From the NCBI RefSeq assembly GCF_018143015.1, contig NC_054740.1:54968583-55032582 (forward strand): a DNA stretch of 64,000 nucleotides, written 5' to 3'. The DNA is from Lytechinus variegatus (Eukaryota; Echinodermata; Echinoidea; Temnopleuroida; Toxopneustidae). Below are positions 22,657 to 37,300 of the stretch, one piece after another. The notes beneath the pieces are model-generated. The model saw only the letters and a program-made list of their open reading frames with translations, was not told where the DNA came from and did not search any database. Positions within the stretch are counted from its first letter, which is position 1; each line of letters starts with the position of its first letter. A program made the translations under genes and the position numbers.

Positions 22657-24289
22657 TAACCCAGGGAACTCCCGCCCGCTAGGCAGACGGGAGCCCAGGA
22701 TCGTACGTGCAATTTGGCATACTCACCTGACAAGCGTGAAGTATGGTCAAAATATTTCTCCGAATAAATAGTTAAAACAGAAATCAAGCACTTACCACGA
22801 TTATATGGATGATGGTCTAACGATTGGCAGTTTTTCTGACATCTGGGCACAGACTGGAACCTCAAAAAACGAAAAGTTCTCTCCTTCTACCCCCGTCTCG
22901 ATCGGCCATTTTTGTTATGAATTGTAACAAAATGGCCAATCGAGACGGGGGTAGAAGGAGAGAGCTTTTTGTTTTTGTCTCACCTGCATAGCAGAGTGAG
23001 ACTATAGGCGCTGCTTTTCCGGTGGCGGCGGCGTCAACATCAAATCTTAACCTGAGGTTAAGTTTTTGAAATGACATCATAACTTAGAAAGTATATGGAC
23101 CTAGTTCATGAATCTTGGCCATAAGGTTAATCAAGTATTACTGAACATCCTATTAGAGTTTCATGTCACATGACCAAGGTCAAAGGTCATTTAGGGTCAA
23201 TGAACTTAGACCATGTTGGAGGAATCAACATCAAAATCTTAACCTGAGGTTAAGTTTTTGAAATGACATCATAACTTAGAAAGTATATGGACCTAGTTCA
23301 TGAAACTTGGCCATAAGGTTAATCAAGTATCACTGAACATCCTGCATGAGTTTCACGTCACATGACCAAGGTCAAAGGTCATTTAGGGTCAATGAACTTT
23401 GGCCGAATTGGGGGTATCTGTTGAATTCCCATCATAACTTTGAAAGTTTATGGATCTGATTCATGAAACTTAGACATAATAGTAATCAAGCATCACTGAA
23501 CATTTTGTGCAAGTTTCAGGTCTCATGATTAAGGTCAAAGGTCATTTAGGGTCAATGAACTTTGGCCGAATCGGGGGTATCTGTTGAATTACCATCATAA
23601 CTTTGAAAGTTTATTGGTCTAGTTCGTTAAACTTGGACATTAGAGTAATCAAGTATCACTGAACATCCTGTGCGCATTTCAGGTCACATGACCAAGGTCA
23701 AAGGTCAATGAACTTTGGCCGAATTGGGTGTATCTGTTGAATTACCATCATAACTTTGAAAGTTTATGGATCTGATTCATGAAACTTGTACATAGTATAA
23801 GAGTAATCAAGCATCACTGAACATCCTGTTCGAGTTTCAGGTCACATGATCAAGGTCAAAGGTCATGTAAGGTCAATGAACTTTGGCCATGTTGGGGTTT
23901 TTTGTTGAATAACCATCATATCTCTGTAAGTTTATTGGTCTAGTTCATAAAAAGTGGACATAAGAGTAACCATGTATCACTGAACATCTTGTGCGAGTTA
24001 GAGAAGTATTCAAAGTCAGCACTGCTGCTATATTGAAAACCGCGTGATGCAGGTGAGACGGCCAGAGGCATTCCACTTGTTTGAGGTTCCAGTCTGTGCC
24101 CAGATGTCAGAAAAACTGCCACTCGTTAGACCATCATCCATATAATCGTGGTAAGTGCTTGATTTCTGTTTTAACTATTTATTCGGAGAATTATTTTGAC
24201 CATACTTCACGCTTGTCAGGTGAGTATGCCAAATTGCACGTACGATCCTGGGCTCCCGACCGCTACGTGGGCGGGAGTTCCCTGGGTTA
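22657..24289. mobile_element. Foldback MITE family M, split by a nested insertion
   Basis: TIR TAACCCAGGGA...TCCCTGGGTTA with arms of over 200 bp (TACGTGCAATTTGGCATACTC, CACGATTATATGGATGATGG) and flanking 9-bp direct repeat GGTTGGTTG (22648-22656, 24290-24298). A CTCACCTGC element occupies 22977-24079 between the arms. The intact relative is at 52543-53039. Confidence 0.8.
22977..24079 (+). mobile_element. 1.1-kb CTCACCTGC element (family A), complete copy 1
   Basis: The terminal inverted repeat GTCTCACCTGCAT (22977-22989) pairs with ATGCAGGTGAGAC (24047-24059), followed by GGCCAGAGGCATTCCACTTG. Between lie five to six tandem units of about 160-180 bp, each with ATCATAACTT, ACTGAACATCCTG, GTCACATGACCAAGGTCAA and AGGGTCAATGAACTT. 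No coding frame. It is inserted in family M at a T-rich site. Confidence 0.85.
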
Positions 24290-25448
24290 GGTTGGTTGGT
24301 GATGGAGCTGTTGGTGCTGTGTAGATTAAATTTGCCAGGTTGATTCAAAGTTCAAGATTTAAGTATAGACGTGGATGGATTTGCTTTTTCAATGTCCTCG
24401 GCGTTAGACTAGTCTGGCCTGTCAAATGGCGAAATACGTTTCCTTCAGTGCTCACCATTATTGTGCAAAGATTTGTACTTTATTGCATGCAAACTTGGTT
24501 GAAGAAAGAAGACAGAAACTCAATTTTGGTACAGTCAAAGAATTAAATCACTAATGATATTAATAATAATCATCAGAATAACAGAAGGGAGAGAGATCAT
24601 TTATAAATATTCTTATTCAAATCTCTTTGTTTTTTCACATAATTTAGGATCACTATAAAATCTGCTGTGGAATTGGATGGGGTGATTTCCAAGGGGGAAA
24701 ACAGAAATGGGGGTGGGAGAAATTATACTTACCTAGCTTGGTGAAGCTGAGAAACACTTGCTAACTGGCCAGCCAAAATAATATGGAAAATAACCAACGA
24801 AGCTCAAAGTGATGTAGATAAGGGTGTGAAGTAAAGTTGATGGCGATGTCAAGTTGTGAAGTATGAGATATTAAGCTCTGGTAGTACTAGTAGCACTGGC
24901 AGTACCAAAAAAACCTGGTTGTTGGAAAAGGCAAAGAGGATGAAATGTATGGTGAAAAAAGTCCTTAATGTATATCCGACATCCAAAGTGATGATCAGAT
25001 CTTTGGGCTTGCCTCACCCTGCAGCATTCTAAGCTGATCACCCGTGCATGGATGAATGCACAGAGCCTCCATGTAGCCTAGGGTTTGTGTCTATTGTGTG
25101 TGTATATTGGATTGAACATATCCTCCATCCATATACATTTCTATGTCTACATTGTACTCCAAACCACCCCTCAGTACTAGGGAGCAGTCATGCTTGCCCC
25201 AGGCTGTGGTACATTTTACCACACTGCATATCTTCCCAATAATGTTGCGAGATCTGATATTGGCTTGTTTTATTTCAGGCTTCTTTGCATTGATCTTCTT
25301 TCTCTTCATTTTCTTACATTGTGGTAAAAAAAATGTTATATTGTCTTAACAGGGACCTGACAATAGGAACATAGACCATTTTCATGTTGATTATATTTAT
25401 ACAGGTAGTAATTTTATTTAAATTTTTGAAGTCTTAGCTGGTGAATCA

Positions 25449-25816
25449 TAAGGCCACTGCACACCTTACGACTGTTCGTGATCCGATTTTGGGACAAATC
25501 GCATTTTGCTCATTTTCTGAAAATATGAATGGAACAATTCATTTTATTTGAGGTTAAAATTAATTGAAAGAATACTAATATAACCATTTTGAGAGATTGC
25601 AAGCCTTTATTTTGGAGTAAAGGCCAAATTAGTTTCAAATCGTAGCCAATCATATGACTGATATGACGTCATTACGACTAGATATTAAATTTGCTTTTAT
25701 TCTAAGAAGGGTGATAGCATAGTGACAGATTTGAACATAAAGTCTCAATATTAGCATCAAATACATTTTATTCTGAAATCGGGTCGCAGACCAATCATAA
25801 GGTGTGTGGTCGCCTA
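25449..25816. mobile_element. MITE family L, complete copy
   Basis: AAGGCCACTGCACACCTTA at the left pairs with TAAGGTGTGTGGTCGCCT at the right; GATCCGATTTTGGGACAAAT pairs with CTGAAATCGGGTCGCAGA. Located in SDR intron 1. The rest of that intron (24300-25440, 25820-28110) shows no gene or repeat family I could identify. Confidence 0.75.
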
Positions 25817-28132
25817 TAATCTCTTCATTCCCAATGAGACCTTGACAGCGATCCATTTCTGGGTATTTGTCAGGAATGGCAGGTGACCAGAGTCTTTTGA
25901 TGATTAGCATGTTGGCTTTAGGTAAATTTTTCATAATTTGATAACCAGCGGTCATGCACATCAATAATTGTTGCGTTTCTTATAACCACAAGACCCTACA
26001 GTCTACAGACTAGGATCTCTATACTTACTCTGTGGTCACAAGTAGTACTATGCAAACAAGACCTGTGTACTTATTGGGAATTTTTGTAACTAGGATGGAC
26101 ACGTGTAATGTAAAACATGTACATGTAAGCTTCTATTGGCAATTCGAAAGAGCTGTTAAGAGGCTGATGTCCAAGGCAGGGGAGGTGGGGATCAACCAAA
26201 CCATGCACTTGCAGTGATCAATGAAGTATCAGCCCATCTCATTCCTAGATTTCTCTCTTTTGTTTTGTCTCTTATGTTAATTTGTAGTTTGTTAGAATTT
26301 TTCAGGGAAGGAAACCATTTTTTTTTCATTTTATTGACAAATGTCCGATGGCAGTTTTTCGTACACAATAAACGGCACCGAATCTTGGTCATTATAACAA
26401 GAAATAAAACAAGACCGGAGTGCATAGATTGTGGCTGCAGCCGCAGTTCATAGTCTTCTGCATCAGATCTATTGCTTGCATGTCGCATTACAGCATTAGA
26501 CTCTGAAAGACAAAAGCTGAAGCCTGCGCCTAGGTTATAGGCTAGATTTAGATTGGTTTTAATAGGTCCCTCTTTTGGTGGAGCCATGAACATTTTTTTA
26601 AAATTCGTCTCTCCATCATCTATATTTGGATTCTATGTTAGGCCTGAGAGTAAAACTCAAACCATCAAAGCATTTGATCAGGTTACCAACAATCAGCAAC
26701 CTAATCCTACTTCTTACACTCATTGATGTTCATCAGTTGTTGATTAATGATTTGAGACATTTGATTAAGGCTTAGTCCCACTGCACTTACAGATGCAGAG
26801 AGGATGTAAAACAGAAAAGAATCTTGCCATCTGTTGTGTACTCTTTGCATACGCTTTATATCCATCAAGCATCCATTCACTGTGATGTCATTGTTCGCCC
26901 ATTTTGTCCATTGTCTGGAGCGAATTGCGCTACCCCGAATTCTGCTTGTCCACTGTATCCATCATGAATACGTTTTCTGTTCATTGGGCCAGTGGGACCA
27001 GGCCTTTGTCAAAATGTACATAGCCATAATCTTTGATCTTTGAAAAGTCCAAGATAACAAATTAAGAATTTTTGAAAAAGATTTCCAAAACAGATACATG
27101 TATGACTCTTTCAAGACACGATAATGATGGCTGGGACTCTCGACTGAGTCAGCTTGCTTGTTGTGTCTGACTACCTGTAGGTCACGTATACAGGTCATAT
27201 TTTTTTAACTTCTGATTATCCAAGAATCTTGATTATTCAAACTTTTAGATTGTTTAATCAGGCAAACAACTGCCAACCCAGGCCTAATTTACTTGCAGTT
27301 GAAATCAGTACTTCACATGTTCAAGCACTCAAAATCAACGGTTTTCTATGATTAGCAGTGAAAGACATCAACCTTTTACCTAGACTCCTGTGGATAAAAA
27401 CTCAGATTTTCTCAAGGACCCTGATAAGAATTTGTTCTCAAAGATCACCTCTTATGACTTTAAAAAAAAATCATTGATAAAAGCAAAGGCCTCGTACAAC
27501 TGCAGTTTGTATTGAAAAGAGTACTTTGTTCTTACTTTTTATCTGGTAGTTTTTGTTTGTTCTGATGCTTGTACGTTTGTAATGATAAGCCTACACAAAC
27601 GATTCATTCTGTGCTGCATACATGTAGTTTCCCAATAGGACTATGCACACATATGTGAGACATTGATGTTATAAATTATATTAGAAAAAAGTGAGTCTCT
27701 TGTGATTTCATTAGTGCACTTATTTTTGTAATCCAGGGTAATTATGTTTTGTTGATTGCATTATTGGAAATTTTGATGTGCTTCAAGTGTCAATTTTAAT
27801 ATAGGGGTTATGAGTTAGAAAAAAAATATAACATGCCTTTATTACTTTAACCACATTTATTCAAGTCAGTTTTGGTTGATGATTATACCTCACATTATTG
27901 TAGGTGTCGCCACTACATCGAAACTCTGAAAGTCACTTGTTGCGCTTTAGTATACAGAAGTGTACCTTCTACATTGACCTTTCACAGAGTGTTGCTTGGA
28001 GCTATTTAGAGAAAGCTTGAGCTTTCTTGATTCGTAAACCATTACTTAACCTGAAACTAAAATGTATTCTTGTATATCATTGTCATTCATAACACTTTTG
28101 TTTTGTCAACTTACAGAGTACAACCAGCAAAA

Positions 28133-28395
28133 ATGGAAAACCCAGTCATTACTTTCATCCTCCTTCTGTGGACTCTTGCGAAGATTTGCTTCTACAACTT
28201 CCTCGGTTTTATCGACAACATCATCCCGGGTGAGTGGAAGCCAAAGAAGGATGTCAGCAAGGACATCGTGCTGATAACCGGTGGAGGATCCGGCATCGGG
28301 CGATTGATGAGCCTGTCGTTCGCTGAGCTTGGTGCAACGGTCATCATATGGGACATCAACAATGAAACCGCACAAGGAGTGGTCAAAGAAATTAG
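28133..28395 (+). CDS. SDR16C5: SDR16C5-like coding exon 1
   Basis: It holds a 16-base 5' UTR after the acceptor at 28116, the start ATG in context AAAAATGG, the membrane anchor ([20 protein letters not shown]) and the cofactor loop TGGGSGIGR. The donor ATTAG|GTTAGA leaves phase 2. An upstream in-frame start at 28070 was rejected because it lies before the splice acceptor. Confidence 0.9.
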
Positions 28396-31300
28396 GTTAG
28401 AGTCTGCTTTGAAAAAAAAAATATAGGAAGGAATAGTAATGATAATAATAATATCTTGATAGGTGCTCAAGGTGCTCTTATATTACAGCGGCTAAGCTAG
28501 TCTACCGATTCTGGTGCACACAGCTTTTTTAGGATTTACTCACCTAGGTTGAGTGCAGCACAATGTTGAAGGGAGGAAGACATGCATTGAATAAAAATAG
28601 TTGGGAAGGGGCAGGGTTCTCAGGTGGTGCAGTAGCATTTTGAGATTTTAGGGGCAAGCCTATATGTACGTCCATTCCTTATAAGTTGTAAAGCTATTAC
28701 ATTTCATGTAAGTTATCTTACAAGTTTATTTACTGAACTATGACGATATTGTTGATGATGATAATGCTTATGATAATGCTAATGTCGATGATGATTATGA
28801 TGGTGGTGATGGATATGCAGTTTGATGTGAATATTATTCAAGTTTAAATCATCATTATAGAAAATACAGATGGGCAATTCCATAAAATATGTACGTCTGA
28901 TCCCCTATATGTGGGACCTCCATGAAATTTTCTGTCTCTGATTTCTTGTTCTTTTGACAGTCCGTAATGTTCTCAAATGACCATGACTTGGTGTGTTTAT
29001 GAGGTTAGGTAAGACTTGAGAAAAATGGGAGTCAGACATACAGAAAGGTTGATCATTTTATAGAATTTCCCTTTAGTGAGTGAGTTTAGTCTTTAATAGT
29101 TGTTGTTTTGCTTATTACATTTCAGAGGGGCAGGAGGTAAGGCATACAGCTATGTAGTGGACTGTTGTGACAACGAGGCTGTCTACAAGACTGCCGACAA
29201 AGTGAGGGAAGATATTGGTCATGTGACTATCCTTATCAATAACGCAGGCATTGTTTCCGGGAAGAAGCTTTTGCAGTGTCCGGATCGTCTCATCAAGAAG
29301 ACTATGGATGTCAACGTCAATGCTCATTTCTGGGTAGGCGTAAACACTCTCCCTCTCCACCTTCAAAACAAACAATAAGTTGCTAGGCCAGACAAGGTTG
29401 TCTACAATTAGCCAATACAATGATTTGGTCTTCAGAAATCCAAATTATGAAAATTTGTTTATCCGTAAAAGTTTAATTATTATTTCTCTTTCTCTCTTCA
29501 TTTTGTCCGAATTCAATAAAATATACATGTATAAACAAATAAAATCTTATTTGTGGTACAAAATAACTTTGAGAATACTAATATGGAATTCCTGGTTAAT
29601 TTCAAGCCTTTTAATTAGGAGTAAAGTCCAAATTTGTTTCAAATCGTAGCCCATCGTGCGTTGCAAAGACATAATTACAATTAGATATTAAACTCATTCT
29701 CATTATTATTAGAAAGGTAGCAATTACCATGTATATGAACTTCAGTTTCAAATCATAGCCGATCGTACAGCTGCTATGACTTCATAACAATTTGTTTTCA
29801 CACTTGTTTTCATGATTATTTTTGGAAGAGTAGCAATTGCCATGAATGTCACTATGTATTTTAGTATTCACATTATATGACTTTGAACTTGGCACAGTAA
29901 GGTGTTTCATGTCCAAACGTTCACATTAAAATGTGGAACGTTTTATTCCAAAATCGAGTCGCAGACCAATCGTAAGGTGTGCGGTGGCCTTAAATCACTT
30001 CAAGTAAAATTACCTTTTTTGCTCCTTGTGACCCTTTGTCTTTTGTTGACTTGTAGACACTGAAAGCTTTCTTGCCTAACATGTTGGAGAAGAACCAAGG
30101 TCACATAGTAACCATTGCTTCTCTTGCCGGCCATCTTGGAGTGAGTGGCCTTGTGGATTACTGCGCCAGTAAGTTTGCGGCTGTCGGATTGGATGACGCC
30201 CTCTATCACGAGCTACAGTACACGGGGAAGTCGGGTGTAAAGTGCACAGTGGTGTGCCCCTTCTACATCAAGACAGGCATGTTTGATGGTGTCAAAGCAA
30301 AGTGAGTATCGAGCAAAATACATCTAGGCCACTCGTTCTGGTTTAACCATGGTCTAACTCTGCTAAAATTATGGGAAGCTGAAAATATTTTTAAAAACTG
30401 TGTGTTTACATTGTTTGTTTCTTATGTTTGACTTTGCTCTTTCATCATGCTTTAATGGTGAAGAAAACAATCATAGATTTTATTTCCTGGCATTTATGAA
30501 TGATATTAGTGTGAAATGAGCTGAAAAATTGTACTTGTACAGTTAGAGATTTGTTTCACAATTGGCTATCCATAGTTACAACACAACTTTAGACAAAAGT
30601 TTGAATTAAACCTTAATTCAGAATACAGGCCGTTATATATAAATGGGGGTGGGAGGGGAGATGTGAGGTGGAGGAGGGGAAAGTGGGTTTTTTTTGGTGA
30701 AAATGGTTAATGAATACCTAGGGATTGTAATTATGATTGCATTGGTAGCTGAATCACTGATTTTTAATCATAGAAAATTTACTACATGTAATGGCTGTAA
30801 CTCAAAGTGTTGGCCGTCCATTCTTACATGTGTGTGTGCTCAAAGCTCCCTGGTGCCACTGATGTATTTCTATTTCAAATGATAGTGATTTGGTTGTATA
30901 CGCCTAGTTAGGGAGGCATAATGAAAAAAAATGCTCTTGAAATACAAATAAAAACAAGAACAAGTCTCTTTTAAAAAATGAGTAACTACCATGCACTTAT
31001 TAACCCTGCCTATTGCCAGAGAAGGGGAGTTTGTCCCATTATCACTGGCAAAGGACCTGGGTAAATTGTGTCTCTATTGGATTATGAAGTAAAGATGATT
31101 TATATATTTGTGTTGGTCCTTTCAGACGAGCCATCATGGTAGACATATTGGAACCCGAATACGCTGTGGAAAGGATTATGCTTGCGATCAGAACAAACCA
31201 ACGTGTTCTCATTTTGCCAAGGAGTCTTTACTTCTTTCCTGGTCTCAAAAAGTAAGTTTACCCTTCCTCAGCATTCCTGTTAAAGGGAAAGTTCACCTTG

Positions 31301-34300
31301 AAAATAAGTCTGTTCTATTGATAGTGCAGAAAAAAAGTAGAGAAAAATATTGGCGAAGGTTTAAATAAAAATCCATCTAGTAAGGAGAGAGTTATGAAAT
31401 TACAAATGTATTGATTTGTGATGTCATATGCGAAAATAAATTTGAAACATGAAGAATCAAGCATTTTTGTCTCTCCTGCATAGCAGAGCAAGACTGTAGT
31501 TGCTGCTTTTCTGACTACGGCAGTGACGGCAATGGCGTCAACATTGAATTCTTAACCAAGGTCAAGTTTTGAAATGTCATTTTTACCTAGAAAGTATATG
31601 GACCTGGGTCATAAAACTTGGACATGTAATCAAATTATCATTGATTGTCTTGCATGAGTTTTAGGTCACATGATTAAGGTCAAAGATTATTTAGAGTCAA
31701 TGAACTTTGACCATGTTGGGGGTATTTTGTGAAATGTCATAAATTTTAAAGTTTACGGATGTAGTTCATGAAACTTGGAAATGAGGGTTATTAGATCTGC
31801 CAACTGATTTTCAACTTTCAAAATGGCCAAGAATCGAGACTTCCTGATATCTGAAATTTCAGGAAAAAACTTGGGAAAAATCACCCGAGACCCATTCATG
31901 CCTCCAGGTCCTCAATACATCTTAAATAGCCCAGTCCTTTTAGGGTTAAAGTTGCTAAAATACAGGAATTTTAGGGGGAACTGCCTTCTTGACCCCTCGC
32001 ACGGGGCTCTGCCTTGGACCCAGCTTGGGGCCTAATCGGCCCCCTAGACCCCCGGCCATTGGTTGTCTAGATTTTGCATAAATGTTGGCAGGTATACAGG
32101 TACCATATTGAGTTCAGGTCCCGTGATCCAATTGATCCAATCAATCGCAACTACGGATGACCAGCAACGTCAACATCTATTATGCAGGTTTGTTAAAAAT
32201 ATTTTTCTAGCTATGATGTATATTCATGCATTCATTGTTTTCTTTAAAATTCACTGCACTTCTCTTTGCATACAAAGGAGATTGTGCAAATTTTTCATAG
32301 AAAAAATTATGACACTTGTGGTTTTCCATAGAGTTACGATTGATCGGATCAATCGTGATTCTTTGTAAGGCGGGGCCCAGATCTGGCAATGGATGAGGTA
32401 TACATTATGACTGTGTAGTCAAGAATCCATCAAGGTGACCATTGAAAACAGCAAGATGTTAGAGGGAGAGAAAACTGTGTATGGTCTCTCATTGACTGTG
32501 CGTTATAAATACAGTCTTAAAATATACGTTTTCAGATATCTACTAGTACTACAGAGAATAAATTCGCCTATAAGTGTATTTGTATATAGAGAAACTAAAT
32601 TGTTTTTATAGGAAAAGCAATTATTTTTGCTACTTGATAACATAATCATTACGGTATAAATGTATTGAGTAGTAGATTAGCATGTTATCATTCAAGTGGG
32701 TCGCTATTACTAGACTACACTAGCATTATGGGTCAGGAAACTGGCCAGGTATGAATCGTTGAGGACTCGAGATGGCGCTATTGGTTCTTATCTGCTTTAA
32801 CAGAACAACATAAAAAAAATTGTTAAAAGGTCTCATGCTTATACAAATTACAGGCCACGTAATATTTATTATTTGTAATTTGACAATCAGGGGACACACT
32901 TATCATTAACCGCCCAAATATGATCCACTTTTAACCCCGGCTCATTTTCGGACACAAGTGATCTCAGTTCGCCATCCAGGAACACCTCCCATGTCCCTTC
33001 ACACACACCAAGTCATGAGTTTACTATATGACAATTTTTTTTAAATGAGGTGAGGAATTTGTTATCCTGGATCAGGGACGTTTGCAGAATCTCAGGATGA
33101 GAATACCAATTTTAAGGGTATGTTAGTATATTTATCTCACCAATTTTACAGGAGATGAATTTTTTTATTTTCTCTGAGATAAAGTTAATCTCAGAATAAA
33201 ACCCCCTTTCTCTACTCTTTGCTTTTGCAATCAGTTTGTCAAAATAAGTGTTGCTCACAGATAGTACCTGTAATAGATGATAGAGAAAGCATGATCTTCA
33301 GCTTTACACATCCTATTCTTGATACAGTTTGTGGAATCCTAAAGCAGTGATGGCTTTTTGTGATCTTAATGGAAGCCAGCAGATGATGGAAACTTATTCC
33401 GGAAGACAAAAGCAAGATTAAACTTTTGTCACAGGTGCCATTTCTAATTTTATGAAAAAGTCATAATAATAATAATAATTATAAAAAATATTTCTATAGC
33501 GCATATTACATGAAGTCTCTACGCGCTTTACATATACATGATCATCGCACCCTGAATGCATTTCTTTTTTCGGGGGGGAGGTTGCTTTCATAAATATTGC
33601 ACAAAAATAAAATTAGAGGTCTAGTTCAAAGTACTATTCCAATAAATTTCATTCATTTCACCATGGAAAGGAATCTATTGAAAAAAATCATAATACATCT
33701 GCCCTCTATGGATGGTTGCCAGAGGTTCATCTGATTTGGGGACATCTGAATATGCAAGGTCAAAGGGCACAGAGGTCATTTTTGACTCGCCTGCATAGCA
33801 GAGCGAGACTATAGGCATCGCTTTTCCAATGGCAATGGCGTCAGAATTGAAATCTTAAGAACGTTCCACAGTTAAAATTAAGTCCATGTCATTTTCACCA
33901 AATTTTGCAAAGAGTTACTTTGGTATAAAAATGCAAAAAGTAATATAGGTTCATGTGCTTATTTTTTTTCTATGGGTCTTCAAAGTAGCCGTATGTAAAT
34001 GATATGCAATCTTGCGCAATCAAGAGAATTATGCCTCTCTAATACCACATTTAAAGAAAGTCTTTTAATTGGTAAAACTATATATCTTTTTGGAGTCAGC
34101 CCTCATTTGGCAAGAATGGTCCAAAAACTCGGAAAAAACAAATCTTCAAAGACGTGAATCTACTCAAAAATTTAAAAAGTATTTTGTAAGCTGCACTTTT
34201 TTCAAAATCCATGTCATTTTTATCAAATTCAGCTAAATTGTAGAGGAATGCATATCGAAGGTGTAGAGAAGTTAAAAATATGGGGTCCATTTGCTGGGGT

Positions 34301-37300
34301 TTTTTTTAACTATGAGTGTGTAAAGAGATGCAAGTTTGCATGAGATTCGCCCAATATGCACCAAAAACATGCAAGAGTCTAATAATGCCGTCTAAAGTGC
34401 GAATAGTTCTGTAGTTTTGCCCCCAAACATTCAAATCCATGTCATTTTCATCATACACTCCAGATCTGTAGGAGAATATATTCTGAAGACATTAAAATAT
34501 TAAAAATATGGGGTCCATGTGCTTATTTTTAAACTATTGGTGTCTAAACTGTTGCGAGTTGGCTTGAAACAGTCTATGATGCGCCTAAAACGGGCAAAAG
34601 ACTTTTAATACCCTCTAAAATGCAAATGGCTCCATATTTCGCTCCTAAACATTCAAAATCCATGTCATTTTCATCATATTCTCTAGATTTGTAGAGGAAT
34701 ATATTCTAAAGGCATTTAAATATTGAAAGTATAGGGTCTGTTTGCTTGTTTTTAAGCTATCAGTGTCCACATTGTTGCAAGTTGGCTTGAAAATATTGAA
34801 ATCCACCTAAAATGTGCCAAAAAGGTGCAAAAGTCTAATCTAAAATGCGAATGGCTCTGTAGTATTGCTCCCTAACATTAAAAATCCATGTCATTTTCAT
34901 CATACTCTCTAGATTTGCAGAGGAATATATTCTGATGACATTAAAATATTAAAAATATGGGGTCCATGTGTTCGTTTTATAACTATCAGTGTCTAAACTG
35001 TTGCGAGTTGGCTTGAAACATGCAGTCTACAATCCAGCTAACACGGGCAAACGTCTAATACCGTCCAAAATGTCTAAGATACGAATGGTTACTTAGTCCT
35101 GCTCCCAAACATTCAAAATCCATGTCATTTTCATCATACTCTCTAGATTTGCAGAGGAATATATTCTGATGACGTTAAAATATTAAAAACATGGGGTCCG
35201 TGTGCTCGTTTTTAAAATACATACGAGTGTCTAAACTGTTGCAAGTTGGCTTGAAACAGCCCAAAATGTGTCGAAAATAAGTAAAAGTCTGATAATACCA
35301 CCCAAAAATGTCTAAAATATGAATGGTTCCATAGTTCTGATCCCAAACATTCAAAATCCATGTCATTTTCATCATACTCTCTAGATTTGGAGAGGAATAT
35401 ATTATGAAGAAGTTCAGACATTTAAACTATGGGGTCCATGTGTTCGTTTTCAAATTATCAGTGTCCAAAGTATTGCGAGTTGGCTTGAAACAGCCCAAAA
35501 TGCTCTGAAAACAAGCAAAAGTCTGTTAATACCGTTTAAAATGCAAATAGTTCAGTAGTCTTGCTTTGAAAATCCATGTCATTTTCATCATACTTTGCAC
35601 ATAGATACTTTAGCACCTGAATATTCCAAGTACGCAAATATTAGTATGGGTCCACATGCTTAATTTTTTGCTAGCAAGCTTCGAAGTTAACCCAAAATGG
35701 ATGATGTTCTTAAAAATTGCGCATCTAAAATAATTTGGCATTTTTAGACCTCACAAGATCATAACAGTGAGTTTAAAGCCCTATCTATTACTCAGTCAAA
35801 ATCCATGAAAATTTCATCAAATTTTGCAATATGATTAATAACTGTATCAGTAAGATGGATAATATATCTATATTGCTGTCAATTGTTTGTTCATTTTAAG
35901 TCTAACAACACTCTCAGTTCTTAGAAATTGAGGGAAAGATACTCAAACCTCAAAAATTTCAAATTTCATTAACAAACTTGAGAAGGAAAAAAAATGCTGC
36001 ACTTTATTCAAAACCCATGTCATTTTCACCAAACTTTGCAGAGTTTTAGAGAAAGTTATACCTAAGAGGTGCAAACATTGAAAAAATGTGAGTTCATGTG
36101 CTTGTTTTCAAACTATCAGCACTCTTATTAGAGCAAATTTGCATCTTAAAACACCCGAAAACGCACCAAAAGCAGTATCTATGTGAGGAAAAATTCCGAA
36201 CCACTTCTCCATTTATTCAAACTCAGGGTCATATTCATCATACTTTGCAGCACTACAGAGAAACTATTTTGAAATTGTAGAGGAATAAAAAAAAATGGTC
36301 CATGGAATAATTCCAGTTTATTAGCTTCATAAAATAACACATCAGATCTGCAGTTAGTGCAGATAAGGAGAAAAATAAGCTCACATTACCTCCAGCTAAT
36401 TAAATCACCTGCTCATCCATTGTGACCTCAGCGCGCAGAGTGTAAAATATGCGCAGATCATGATGCGCACAAACATAACTATGGAACGTCCTTAAATCAC
36501 CTGCTCATCCATTGTGACCTCAGTGCGCAGAGTGTAAAATATGCACAGATCATGATGCGCACAAACATGACTGTGGAACGTCCTTAAATCACCTGCTCAT
36601 CCATTGTGACCTCAGCGCGTAGAGTGTAAAATATGCACAGATCATGATGCGCACAAACATGACTGTGGAACGTCCTTAAATCACCTGCTCATCCATTGTG
36701 ACCTCAGCGCGCAGAGTGTAAAATATGCACAGATCATGATGCGCACAAACATGACTGTGGAACGTCCTTAAATCACCTGCTCATCCATTGTGACCTCAGC
36801 GCGCAGAGTGTAAAATATGCACAGATCATGATGCGCACAAACATGACTGTGGAACGTCCTTAAATCACCTGCTCATCCATTGTGACCTCAGCACGCAGAG
36901 TGTAAAATATGCACAGATCATGATGCGTACAAACATGACTGTGGAACGTCCTTAAATCACCTGCTCATCCATTGTGACCTCAGCGCGCATAGTGCAAAAT
37001 ATGCGCAGATCATGATGCGCACAAACATAACTATGGAACGTCCTTAAATCACCTGCTCATCCATTGTGACCTCAGCGCGCAGAGTGTAAAATATGCACAG
37101 ATCATGATGCGCACAAACATAACTATGGAACGTCCTTAAATCACCTGCTCATCCATTGTGACCTCAGCGCGCAGAGTGTAAAATATGCGCAGATCATGAT
37201 GCTCAGAAACATAACTATGGAACGTCCTTAAATCACCTGCTCATCCACATGACGTCAGCGCACAGAGTGTAAAATATGCGCAGATCATGATGTGCACAAA

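Noticed and set aside
26192..26593. A 133-codon minus-strand frame in SDR intron 1
   Set aside because: Low-quality composition, no domain, antisense inside an intron; consistent with chance.
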